Shown one piece after another: positions 8,622-14,914 of a stretch of 37,721 nt of DNA. The notes below the pieces were generated by a model. The model ran no database searches. It was given only the letters and a program-made list of their open reading frames with translations, and had not been told where the DNA came from. Position numbers and translations under genes: made by a program. The stretch comes from Nocardioides stalactiti. GTDB lineage: Bacteria; Actinomycetota; Actinomycetes; Propionibacteriales; Nocardioidaceae. How positions within the stretch are numbered: position 1 is the stretch's first letter; every line of letters starts with the position of its first letter. Location of the stretch: the NCBI RefSeq assembly GCF_014180715.1, contig NZ_JACEFC010000035.1:1-37721 (forward strand). Direction: 5' to 3'.

Positions 8622-10361
8622 GTGACTCCTCCAGCAGCCGAGGCCCCCGACCGCCGCTCCCGCCTGCTGCTGGCCTTCTGCGCCGCCGCGGTCGCGTTCG
8701 CGGCGATCGACACCTACGTGGTGGTGCTGGCGCTGCCCGACATGATGGCGACGGTCGCCATCCCGGTCGACGAGCTCCAACGGGCCGCGCCGATCGTCTC
8801 GGGCTTCCTGCTCGGCTACGTCGCGATGCTGCCGCTCATCGGCCGGATCGCCGACCTGCGCGGCCAGGTGCCCGTGCTGGCCGCGTCGCTCGGGATCTTC
8901 GCGGTCGGCTCGCTGGTGACCGCAGTGTCCTTCGACCTCACCACGATGGTCGTGGGCCGGTTCCTCCAGGGTGCCGGCGGCGGTGGTCTGGTGCCCGCCA
9001 CGATGGCCCTGGTCGCGGCGCTCTACCCGGTCGAGCAGCGCGGCCTCCCGCTCGGCATCGTGTCCGGCGTCCAGGAGATCGGCAGCGTGCTCGGGCCGCT
9101 GTTCGGGGCGCTCGTGCTCTCCTTCACCTCGTGGCGTGGCATCTTCGCGATCAACCTGGCGGTCGGCGTCCTCCTCGTGGTGGCCGTCCGCACGCTGTGG
9201 ACCGCTCCTGCCGTCGAGGAGCGGGCGGACGGTGCGCCGCGGGGACGCCCTGACGTCCTCGGCGGCCTGGCCGCGCTGCTCACGCTGGCCGCCGGGCTGC
9301 TCGTCTTCCTCCAGCCCTCCGACCTCAAGCGCGACCTGACCTGGGGCCAGCTCTTCATCCCGTACGTCGACGGCGGCAACGAGTGGGTGACCCCGATCGG
9401 GCTCGTCGCGATCGGCGCCCTGCTCGCCCTCGTGCTGCGCTGCCTGTTCGCGCGCCGTCCCCTCATCGACCTCCGGGGCTGGATCCGGGCTGCGCTCGAC
9501 GCCGACCTGGTCGGGGCGACGCTGTTGGCGATCGCGCTCGGGGGCGTGGTGCTGGCGTTCGCGAGCGCCGACCCCGAGATCGCCGTCTTCAACCCCAAGG
9601 GCGGCTGGTTCCTGCTGGGGTCGGGGCTGGCCCTGGCGGCGTTCGTTGTCCACCTGTTCCGTGCCGAGGCCCCGATCATCCCGCGGGCGGCGCTCTCGGC
9701 GGTCCCGGCCTGGGGCTCGCTCGTCGTCAGCTTTCTCGTCGGGTGGGCGCTCATCGCGGCACTCGTCGACATCCCTCTGTTCGCCCGGACGACGACCTAC
9801 CGTGACTCTCAGCTCGGTGCGGCGCTCGTGCTGCTCCGCTTCCTGGTCGCGCTGCCGATCGGCGCCGTGGTCGGTGGCTACCTGATCCGCCGCGTCCCCG
9901 CCGGGGTGATCACGGCCGTGGGCATGACGATGGCGGCGGCCGGGTTCTTCTGGATGGCGCAGTGGGACGCGACGACGCTCGACGGCTTCACGGCCAACGT
10001 GCCGCTCGTCGTGGGCGGGCTCGGGTTCGGGCTCGCGCTCGCACCGGTCAACGCCGCGATCCTGTCCACGACGTCCCACGACACCCACGGCCTGGCGAGC
10101 GCCCTGGTCGTGGTCGCCCGGATGGTCGGGATGCTCGTCGGCATCTCGGTGCTCACGACCTGGGGCCTCAACCGGCTGCACGCCGAGCACGAGGCCCACC
10201 CGGACCTGGGCCTGGTCGACCTGGCGATCGTCCAGGAGCAGTCGGTCTTCACCGGCGCTGCCGTCGCCGCGCTGCTCGCCGGGGTGCTCGCCCTCGTGCT
10301 CTTCCGGGCCGCCCCGACCCGAGGACTGGACACGGCCGAGGTGCTCCGGACGGGCGGATAG
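8622..10361 (+). CDS. MFS transporter, DHA2-like (P55/Rv1410c-like partner of LprG)
   Basis: A 579-residue major-facilitator protein with about 14 hydrophobic segments. The first helix carries the drug:H+ antiporter motif AAIDTYVVVLALPDMM. GRIADLRGQ is the motif-A loop between helices 2 and 3. The antiporter motif C is GSVLGPLFGALVLSFTSWRGIFAINL. A hydrophilic loop (DLKRDLTWGQLFIPYVDGGNEWV) lies mid-protein. The gene starts at GTG 8622, 35 bases after the LprG-like lipoprotein gene. By analogy with the mycobacterial lprG-p55 pair, the protein is inferred to export lipids or lipophilic compounds from the inner membrane to the lipoprotein. A general drug-efflux role is the alternative. Its TAG stop forms part of the -10 box of the next gene. 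Confidence 0.9.
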   Translation: MTPPAAEAPDRRSRLLLAFCAAAVAFAAIDTYVVVLALPDMMATVAIPVDELQRAAPIVSGFLLGYVAMLPLIGRIADLRGQVPVLAASLGIFAVGSLVTAVSFDLTTMVVGRFLQGAGGGGLVPATMALVAALYPVEQRGLPLGIVSGVQEIGSVLGPLFGALVLSFTSWRGIFAINLAVGVLLVVAVRTLWTAPAVEERADGAPRGRPDVLGGLAALLTLAAGLLVFLQPSDLKRDLTWGQLFIPYVDGGNEWVTPIGLVAIGALLALVLRCLFARRPLIDLRGWIRAALDADLVGATLLAIALGGVVLAFASADPEIAVFNPKGGWFLLGSGLALAAFVVHLFRAEAPIIPRAALSAVPAWGSLVVSFLVGWALIAALVDIPLFARTTTYRDSQLGAALVLLRFLVALPIGAVVGGYLIRRVPAGVITAVGMTMAAAGFFWMAQWDATTLDGFTANVPLVVGGLGFGLALAPVNAAILSTTSHDTHGLASALVVVARMVGMLVGISVLTTWGLNRLHAEHEAHPDLGLVDLAIVQEQSVFTGAAVAALLAGVLALVLFRAAPTRGLDTAEVLRTGG

Positions 10362-10364
10362 CCT
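10359..10364 (+). promoter_or_regulatory. -10 box (TAGCCT) for leaderless carbonic anhydrase mRNA
   Basis: TAGCCT overlaps the TAG stop codon of the MFS gene. Six bases separate it from the ATG at 10371, and no Shine-Dalgarno sequence is present in those bases. The geometry predicts a transcript starting at the start codon, independent of the upstream genes. The same hexamer occurs before the gene starting at 11321. Confidence 0.5.
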
Positions 10365-10370
10365 GGTCCC

Positions 10371-10865
10371 ATGGGCAGTTTCGACGACCTCCTGGCCGCC
10401 AACGCTGATTTCGCGAAGGACTTCGACCTCACCGGGTTCGACGGCATCGCCCATGCGGGCGTCGCGATCGTCACCTGCATGGACTCGCGCATCGACCCCC
10501 TGCGCACCGTCGGCCTCAAGCCGGGCGACGCGAAGATCCTGCGCAACCCGGGCGGCCGCGTCGACGACCTGACCCTCGACGCGCTCGTCATCTCGGTCCA
10601 CATGCTCAACGTGAGCCGGATCATGGTGGTCCCCCACACCCGGTGTGCCGTCGCGAGCAACGCCGAGCCCGTCCTGCGCGAACGCCTCGACAGCGCCACG
10701 GGCCAGGACACGTCGTGGTTGACGCTTCCCGTCACCGACGGTCAGGACGCAGCGCTCGCCGCCGACGTCCAGCGGGTCAAGGCGCACCCGCTCATCCCCG
10801 ACACGGTGAGCGTCGGCGGCTTCCTCTACGACGTCGACTCGGGTCTGCTCACCCCGAAGGTCTGA
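10371..10865 (+). CDS. Beta-class carbonic anhydrase
   Basis: A 164-residue beta-carbonic anhydrase that interconverts CO2 and bicarbonate using zinc, in the cytoplasm. The zinc ligands are Cys36 (in CMDSR, with the Asp38-Arg40 dyad), His89 and Cys92 (in VVPHTRC). The length is close to the compact actinobacterial form (M. tuberculosis Rv1284 is 163 residues). The N-terminal FDDLLAANADFAKDF helix and the GGFLYDVDSGLL C-terminal strand are typical. The gene begins nine bases after the MFS stop and probably has its own leaderless promoter. It is convergent with the small membrane protein gene, with only 21 bases between their stops and no obvious terminator hairpin. Confidence 0.94.
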   Translation: MGSFDDLLAANADFAKDFDLTGFDGIAHAGVAIVTCMDSRIDPLRTVGLKPGDAKILRNPGGRVDDLTLDALVISVHMLNVSRIMVVPHTRCAVASNAEPVLRERLDSATGQDTSWLTLPVTDGQDAALAADVQRVKAHPLIPDTVSVGGFLYDVDSGLLTPKV

Positions 10866-10886
10866 CGCCGTCCCGGGTCGGGGCGG

Positions 10887-11321
10887 TCATGCCGCCTCCG
10901 AGCCTCGGACCGACCGCAGGCACATCCGCTGCGGCTGGTCGCCCATGAGGCACGCGCCGTCGTAGACCTCGCGGCCGTCGAGCGCCTTCCGGAGCCGGAC
11001 CCGCACCTGGTAACGGGTCGCCTCCTCGGTGCACTCCTCCGCGGCCACCTTCGTCCGCAGGGTCACCACGACCCGGTCCGCGCGCTCCTCCACGACCGCC
11101 TCGCTCGCCTCCTGGCAGGCCGAGCCGTCGTACTGGATCGTCAGGTCGCCCTTGCGCGTGTAGACGTCCCAGGTCGTCGGCTCCAACGCCGGTGCCAGGG
11201 GGTCCGCCGCGTCGTCGCCGTCATCGGTGGGATCGATCAGCATCCGGTAGCCCAGGAAGGCCGCTCCTCCGACGAGGAGCACCGCCAACGTCAGGGTGAT
11301 CACCGTCCGCCAGCGCCGCAT
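10887..11321 (-). CDS. Small membrane-anchored protein of unknown function
   Basis: A 144-residue protein I do not recognise. The N-terminus MRRWRTVITLTLAVLLVGGAAFLGY is an uncleaved signal anchor or signal peptide without a lipobox Cys. An acidic linker (DPTDDGDDAADP) follows, then a mixed alpha/beta domain of about 95 residues, presumably outside the membrane. Four Cys residues (in SACQE, EECTE, GACLMG, RMCLRS) could form two disulfides, consistent with an exported domain. It lies downstream of parE on the same strand, 51 bases after the parE stop, but has its own TAGCCT box seven bases before the ATG, so it may be transcribed independently. No function is assigned. Confidence 0.75.
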   Translation of the reverse strand: MRRWRTVITLTLAVLLVGGAAFLGYRMLIDPTDDGDDAADPLAPALEPTTWDVYTRKGDLTIQYDGSACQEASEAVVEERADRVVVTLRTKVAAEECTEEATRYQVRVRLRKALDGREVYDGACLMGDQPQRMCLRSVRGSEAA

Positions 11322-11328
11322 GCCCGCC

Positions 11329-11334
11329 AGGCTA
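11329..11334 (-). promoter_or_regulatory. -10 box (TAGCCT) before the small membrane protein gene
   Basis: TAGCCT on the minus strand, then seven bases (GGCGGGC), then the ATG. GGCGGG is a poor ribosome-binding site at this distance. Leaderless transcription is the simplest reading. No convincing -35 is visible. Confidence 0.45.
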
Positions 11335-11372
11335 GATCGAACGAACGGGCCCGTGTCGGAGATTCGCCGGAC

Positions 11373-13490
11373 CTAGGCGTCGAGTGCCTCGACGTCGACC
11401 TCGTAGGCGCCCTGGACGATGAACTCCTTGCGCGGCGCCACGTCCGAGCCCATGAGCAGCTCGAAGACCTTCGCCGCTTCCTCGACGTCGGTCACCGTCA
11501 GCTTGCGCAGGGTGCGGTGGCGCGGGTCCATCGTGGTCTCCGCGAGCTGGTCGGCGTCCATCTCACCGAGACCCTTGTAGCGCTGGACCGGGTCCTTCCA
11601 CCGCACGTTCTTCTTCTTCAGCTCGGCCAGCTTGCGCTGCAGCTCGTCGTCGGAATACGTGTAGACGTACTTGTCCTGGCCCTTGCGCGGGTTGGAGATC
11701 TCGATCCGGTGCAGCGGCGGCACGGCCGAGTAGACCCGGCCCTCGCGGACCAGGTCGGGCATGTACTTGAAGAACAGCGTCGCGAGCAGGCACCGGATGT
11801 GGGCACCGTCGGAGTCGGCGTCGGCCATGAAGATGATCCGGCCGTAGCGGGCCGCGTCGAGGTCGAACGTACGACCCGAGCCGGCGCCGACGACCTGGAT
11901 GATGGAGGCGCACTCGGCGTTCTTGAGCATGTCCCCCACCGACGCCTTCTGGACGTTGAGGATCTTGCCCCGGATCGGGAGCAGCGCCTGGAACTCCGAG
12001 TTGCGGGCCAGCTTGGCGGTGCCGAGCGCCGAGTCACCCTCGACGATGAACAGCTCGGTGCGGTCGTTGTCGGACGCCCGGCAGTCGGCGAGCTTGGCCG
12101 GGAGGGTGGAGGACTCCAGGGCGTTCTTGCGGCGCTGGGTCTCCTTGTGCTGACGCGCCGCGATCCGGGTCTTCGAGGCGCCGGCGACCTTCTCCATGAG
12201 GAGCTTGGCCTGGGCCTTCTCGGCCCGCTTGGTCGAGGTGAGGAAGTCCTTGAGCTGGGCCGAGACGACCTTGCGCACCGACGCCCGGACCGCGGGCGTG
12301 CCGAGGATCTCCTTGGTCTGGCCCTCGAACTGCGGCTCGGCGAGCCGCACCGTGACGATCGCGGTGAGGCCCTCGAGGATGTCGTCCTTGATGACGTCGG
12401 TGTCGTTCACCTTCAGCGCCTTGGCCGCGCGCATCGCGTCGTTGAACGTCTTGGTGAGCGCGGCCTCGAAGCCGGCGACGTGGGTGCCGCCCTTCGGGGT
12501 CGCGATCACGTTGACGAAGGACCGCAGCTCGGTCTCGTAGCCGGTGTCCCACCGGGCCGCGATGTCGACGGTCAGCTCGCGCTCGACGTCCTGGGGTGTC
12601 ATGTGACCGTGCTCGTCGAGCATCGGCACGGTCTCGGTGAACGTGTCGGTGCCCGTGATGCGCAGCACGTCGGTGACCGGCTCACCGTGGCTGAGCGCCT
12701 CGGCGAACTCCGAGATACCTCCGTCGTGGCGGATCTTCTCCTCGAACAGCTCCGGGCCCCGCAGGTCGCGGACCACGAGCTCGAGGCCGGGCACGATGTA
12801 GGCCGTCTGCCGCGCGCGGCCGACCAGGCCGTCGAGCTCGAACCGGGCGTCCTTGGTGAAGATCTGGCGGTCGGGCCAGAACTGGATCCGGGTGCCGGAA
12901 CGGTCCTTGCCGACCCGCTTGCCCTTGCGCGTCAGACCCGACTTGGCTTCGAAGGCTGCCTTCGGACCCTCCGCGGCGAAGACCCCCGGGATGCCGCGCT
13001 GGAACGAGAGGCCCTGCTGGGACGGGGACCGGTCGACGTCGATGTCCATCCGTGAGGAGAGCGCGTTGACGACCGAGAGCCCGACTCCGTGGAGACCGCC
13101 GGAGGCGTTGTAGGAGCCGCCGCCGAACTTGCCGCCCGCGTGGAGCTTGGTGGCCACCACCTCGACGCCCGGCAGCCCGGTCTTGGGCTCCTTGTCCGTC
13201 GGGATGCCGCGCCCGTCGTCGTACACCTCGACACTGTCGTCGGGGTGGAGCGTCACCTCGACCCGGCGCGCATGGCCACCGAGGGCCTCGTCCACGCCGT
13301 TGTCGATGATCTCCCACAGGCAGTGCATCAGGCCCCGGGTGTCGGTCGAGCCGATGTACATGCCCGGCCGCTTCCGGACCGCCTCGAGCCCCTCGAGGAC
13401 CAGCAGGTGGGCGGCGTTGTACGTCTTGTCGGTGATGGCGTGCTCCTGGTTGAACCTGCGTCGTGCTGGGTAGGAATCTACCTGCGACAC
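11373..13490 (-). CDS. parE: Type II DNA topoisomerase subunit B (topoisomerase IV ParE-like)
   Basis: ATPase subunit of a type II topoisomerase, 705 residues from the GTG at 13490. The GHKL ATPase motifs are WEIIDNGVDEALGG, DDGRGIP and GGLHGVGLSVVNAL, with the QTK loop in FEGQTKEILG. The TOPRIM domain has EGDSALG (about residue 483) and DADSDGAHI (about 558). The C-terminus YKGLGEMDADQLAETTMDP is conserved. It pairs with the ParC-like subunit at 5346. The start is uncertain. The GTG has a poor ribosome site and adds about 18 non-conserved residues. An in-frame ATC at 13436 follows AGGAG with ideal spacing and gives an N-terminus (M)TDKTYNAAHLLVLEG like other ParE proteins. The gene is transcribed divergently from the DUF7455 gene. 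Confidence 0.92.
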   Translation of the reverse strand: MSQVDSYPARRRFNQEHAITDKTYNAAHLLVLEGLEAVRKRPGMYIGSTDTRGLMHCLWEIIDNGVDEALGGHARRVEVTLHPDDSVEVYDDGRGIPTDKEPKTGLPGVEVVATKLHAGGKFGGGSYNASGGLHGVGLSVVNALSSRMDIDVDRSPSQQGLSFQRGIPGVFAAEGPKAAFEAKSGLTRKGKRVGKDRSGTRIQFWPDRQIFTKDARFELDGLVGRARQTAYIVPGLELVVRDLRGPELFEEKIRHDGGISEFAEALSHGEPVTDVLRITGTDTFTETVPMLDEHGHMTPQDVERELTVDIAARWDTGYETELRSFVNVIATPKGGTHVAGFEAALTKTFNDAMRAAKALKVNDTDVIKDDILEGLTAIVTVRLAEPQFEGQTKEILGTPAVRASVRKVVSAQLKDFLTSTKRAEKAQAKLLMEKVAGASKTRIAARQHKETQRRKNALESSTLPAKLADCRASDNDRTELFIVEGDSALGTAKLARNSEFQALLPIRGKILNVQKASVGDMLKNAECASIIQVVGAGSGRTFDLDAARYGRIIFMADADSDGAHIRCLLATLFFKYMPDLVREGRVYSAVPPLHRIEISNPRKGQDKYVYTYSDDELQRKLAELKKKNVRWKDPVQRYKGLGEMDADQLAETTMDPRHRTLRKLTVTDVEEAAKVFELLMGSDVAPRKEFIVQGAYEVDVEALDA

Positions 13491-13596
13491 GCCGGGCTTC
13501 GATGCAGGCTCACGGGGATCCCCAGGGCCACGATGTGGGGAACCCGACACCGTTGATGACAAGCTCGTTTCGCGACATGAAAATTGAATCGCTCGC

Positions 13597-13621
13597 CGAC
13601 CATCGCGTGCTTGGATGGTCG
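13597..13621. repeat. 8-bp inverted repeat in the parE/DUF7455 divergent region
   Basis: CGACCATC and GATGGTCG are perfect inverted copies around a 9-base loop. They lie just downstream of the parE -10 box on the minus strand, so they could form a hairpin at the start of the parE leader or serve as an operator. No regulator is encoded nearby. The rest of 13491-13719 is comparatively AT-rich leader and promoter DNA. Confidence 0.45.
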
Positions 13622-13629
13622 TGGGATTG

Positions 13630-13635
13630 ATCATA
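13630..13635 (-). promoter_or_regulatory. -10 box (TATGAT) of parE
   Basis: TATGAT on the minus strand is one mismatch from the consensus TATAAT, in the most AT-rich part of the 229-base gap. Transcription would start near 13623 and leave a leader of about 130 bases to the GTG, or about 185 bases to the alternative ATC start. No good -35 is seen 17-18 bases upstream. Confidence 0.45.
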
Positions 13636-13642
13636 AAGAACC

Positions 13643-13669
13643 GGGAATCTTGGATCCGGTCGCTACGTT
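13643..13669 (+). promoter_or_regulatory. SigmaR-like promoter (GGGAAT-N18-GTT) of the DUF7455 gene
   Basis: GGGAAT at 13643-13648, exactly 18 bases, then GTT at 13667-13669. This is the consensus I know for the Streptomyces thiol-stress sigma factor sigmaR (SigH in mycobacteria). The start codon is about 50 bases downstream, leaving room for a leader with its GAGG ribosome site. The gene it serves encodes a Cys-rich zinc-ribbon protein, which fits thiol-oxidative control. The match is exact but short. Confidence 0.5.
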
Positions 13670-13719
13670 GAACCCGTCACCGACCGATAAGTAGGTCGAC
13701 CGATGAAAGTGAGGCCGAC

Positions 13720-13950
13720 GTGACTACAGCAATCGCACCTTCCGCACCCCTGACGGCAGAAGACCGTTGCGACCGTTGCGGCGCTCAGGCCTACCTTCGT
13801 GTCGAGCTGGTCTCCGGTGGCGAGCTCCTCTTCTGCGCGCACCACGCCCGCGAGCACGGAGACAAGCTCAAGCAGGTCGCTGCAGCCGTGCACGACGAGA
13901 CCCACAAGCTCGGCAGCACGCCGGCCATCGCCCCCGAGGGCGAGATCTGA
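13720..13950 (+). CDS. Small zinc-ribbon protein (DUF7455 type)
   Basis: A 76-residue protein starting at GTG, with GAGG five bases upstream. After a Thr/Ala/Pro-rich N-terminus, residues 17-45 contain CDRCGAQAYLRVELVSGG followed by LLFCAHHAREH. That is a CxxC knuckle plus a C-x-H-H/H cluster, which reads as a single zinc site. The tail (KLKQVAAAVHDETHKL) is helical. I recognise it as the small actinobacterial DUF7455 protein found between parE and hrdB in Streptomyces. The role is unknown; a nucleic-acid or RNA-polymerase-associated function is only a guess. A sigmaR-like promoter precedes it and a strong terminator follows. Confidence 0.85.
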   Translation: MTTAIAPSAPLTAEDRCDRCGAQAYLRVELVSGGELLFCAHHAREHGDKLKQVAAAVHDETHKLGSTPAIAPEGEI

Positions 13951-13970
13951 CCGGCCACACGCTCCTCGAC

Positions 13971-14006
13971 GGAGGCCCCGGACTGCTGTCCGGGGCCTCC
14001 GCTTTT
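13971..14006 (+). terminator. Rho-independent terminator after the DUF7455 gene
   Basis: A perfect 13-bp stem: GGAGGCCCCGGAC (13971-13983), loop TGCT, then GTCCGGGGCCTCC (13988-14000), followed by GCTTTT. It begins 20 bases after the DUF7455 stop and ends 11 bases before the EamA ATG, so it should separate the two genes. Confidence 0.88.
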
Positions 14007-14017
14007 GGTGCCCGCTG

Positions 14018-14869
14018 ATGGGTGTCCTCCTCGCGCTGGGCGCCGCGGTCGCCTACGGCCTCTCCGACTTCATCGGCGGCCTCGCCTCCCGTCGTACGAC
14101 GCCGTGGCCGGTCGCCCTGCTCGGCGCCGTCGGTGGCCTGGTCGGCGCCGGCGTCCTCGCGCTCGCCGTGTCGGGCGACCCCACCCGCGCCGACCTGGCC
14201 TGGGGCCTGGCCTCCGGTCTCGGCAGCGGGGCCGGGACCGTGTTCCTCTACCGCGGGCTCGCCTCGGGGCGGATGGGTGTCGTCGCCCCCGTCTCGGCGG
14301 TGGGGGCCGCGGTCGTCCCGGTCGCCGTCGGGCTCGCGACCGGTGAGCGGCCCTCCGGGCTGGTCGTCCTCGGGGTGCTCCTCGCCCTCCCCGGCATCTG
14401 GTTCGTCGCCCGCGGGCCGGAGGCCACCCTCGAGCCCGCCGCGCCGGAGCCGGCCCCCGCCACGACCGGACTCGTCGACGGCGCCCTCGCCGGACTCGGC
14501 TTCGGAGTCCTCTTCGTCGCCCTCGGGCAGGTGCCCGACGGCGCCGGCTACGGGCCGCTCGTCCTCAGCCAGGCCGGGGCGCTGGTGACGATCGCCGCGC
14601 TCGCGACGGCCTTCCGGGCCTCGTGGGTCCCGACGGCCCGCACCGAGCTCTGGGGCGCGGTCGCCGGACTGGTCGCCTCGGCCGCCGTGCTGCTCTTCCT
14701 GCTGGCCAGCCAGACCGACCTGCTCGCCGTCGCCGCCGTGCTGACCTCGCTCTACCCGGCCTTCACGATCCTGCTGGCGGCCGCCTTCCTCGGCGAGCGC
14801 ATCTACCGCGGCCAGGCGGTCGGCCTCCTGCTCTGCGGGGTCGCGGTGGCATTCGTCGCCGCGGGCTGA
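14018..14869 (+). CDS. EamA/DMT-family transporter
   Basis: A 283-residue inner-membrane protein with ten predicted helices arranged as two EamA repeats. The first starts MGVLLALGAAVAYGLSDFIGGLAS and includes FLYRGLASGRMGVVAPVSAVGAAVVPV. The second starts near GLVDGALAGLGFGVLFVALGQ and ends with LTSLYPAFTILLAAAFLGERIYRGQAVGLLLCGVAVAFVAAG, a diagnostic EamA end. A Pro/Ala/Glu-rich linker (about 137-150) joins the halves. The ATG at 14018 is the first sensible start after the terminator; upstream in-frame codons run through the terminator. Members export amino acids or metabolites; the substrate cannot be read from sequence. It may be transcribed with the glycosyltransferase 45 bases downstream, although that gene has its own -10 candidate. 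Confidence 0.88.
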   Translation: MGVLLALGAAVAYGLSDFIGGLASRRTTPWPVALLGAVGGLVGAGVLALAVSGDPTRADLAWGLASGLGSGAGTVFLYRGLASGRMGVVAPVSAVGAAVVPVAVGLATGERPSGLVVLGVLLALPGIWFVARGPEATLEPAAPEPAPATTGLVDGALAGLGFGVLFVALGQVPDGAGYGPLVLSQAGALVTIAALATAFRASWVPTARTELWGAVAGLVASAAVLLFLLASQTDLLAVAAVLTSLYPAFTILLAAAFLGERIYRGQAVGLLLCGVAVAFVAAG

Positions 14870-14880
14870 CCCCGGCCCTC

Positions 14881-14886
14881 TAGGGT
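14881..14886 (+). promoter_or_regulatory. Possible -10 box (TAGGGT) of the glycosyltransferase operon
   Basis: TAGGGT lies 28 bases before the glycosyltransferase ATG, in the 45-base gap after the EamA gene. GAGGAGAGGAG just before the ATG is a strong ribosome-binding site, consistent with a short leader. No good -35 is visible. The same hexamer appears in the better-supported SDR promoter at 32267. Confidence 0.35.
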
Positions 14887-14914
14887 TGACCCGACGGTCG
14901 AGGAGAGGAGCGGG

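Noticed and set aside
13510..13578. A 22-codon upstream frame in the parE leader (minus strand, MSRNELVINGVGF and onwards)
   Set aside because: No ribosome-binding site precedes its ATG and no regulatory codon run is clear, so a leader peptide cannot be supported.
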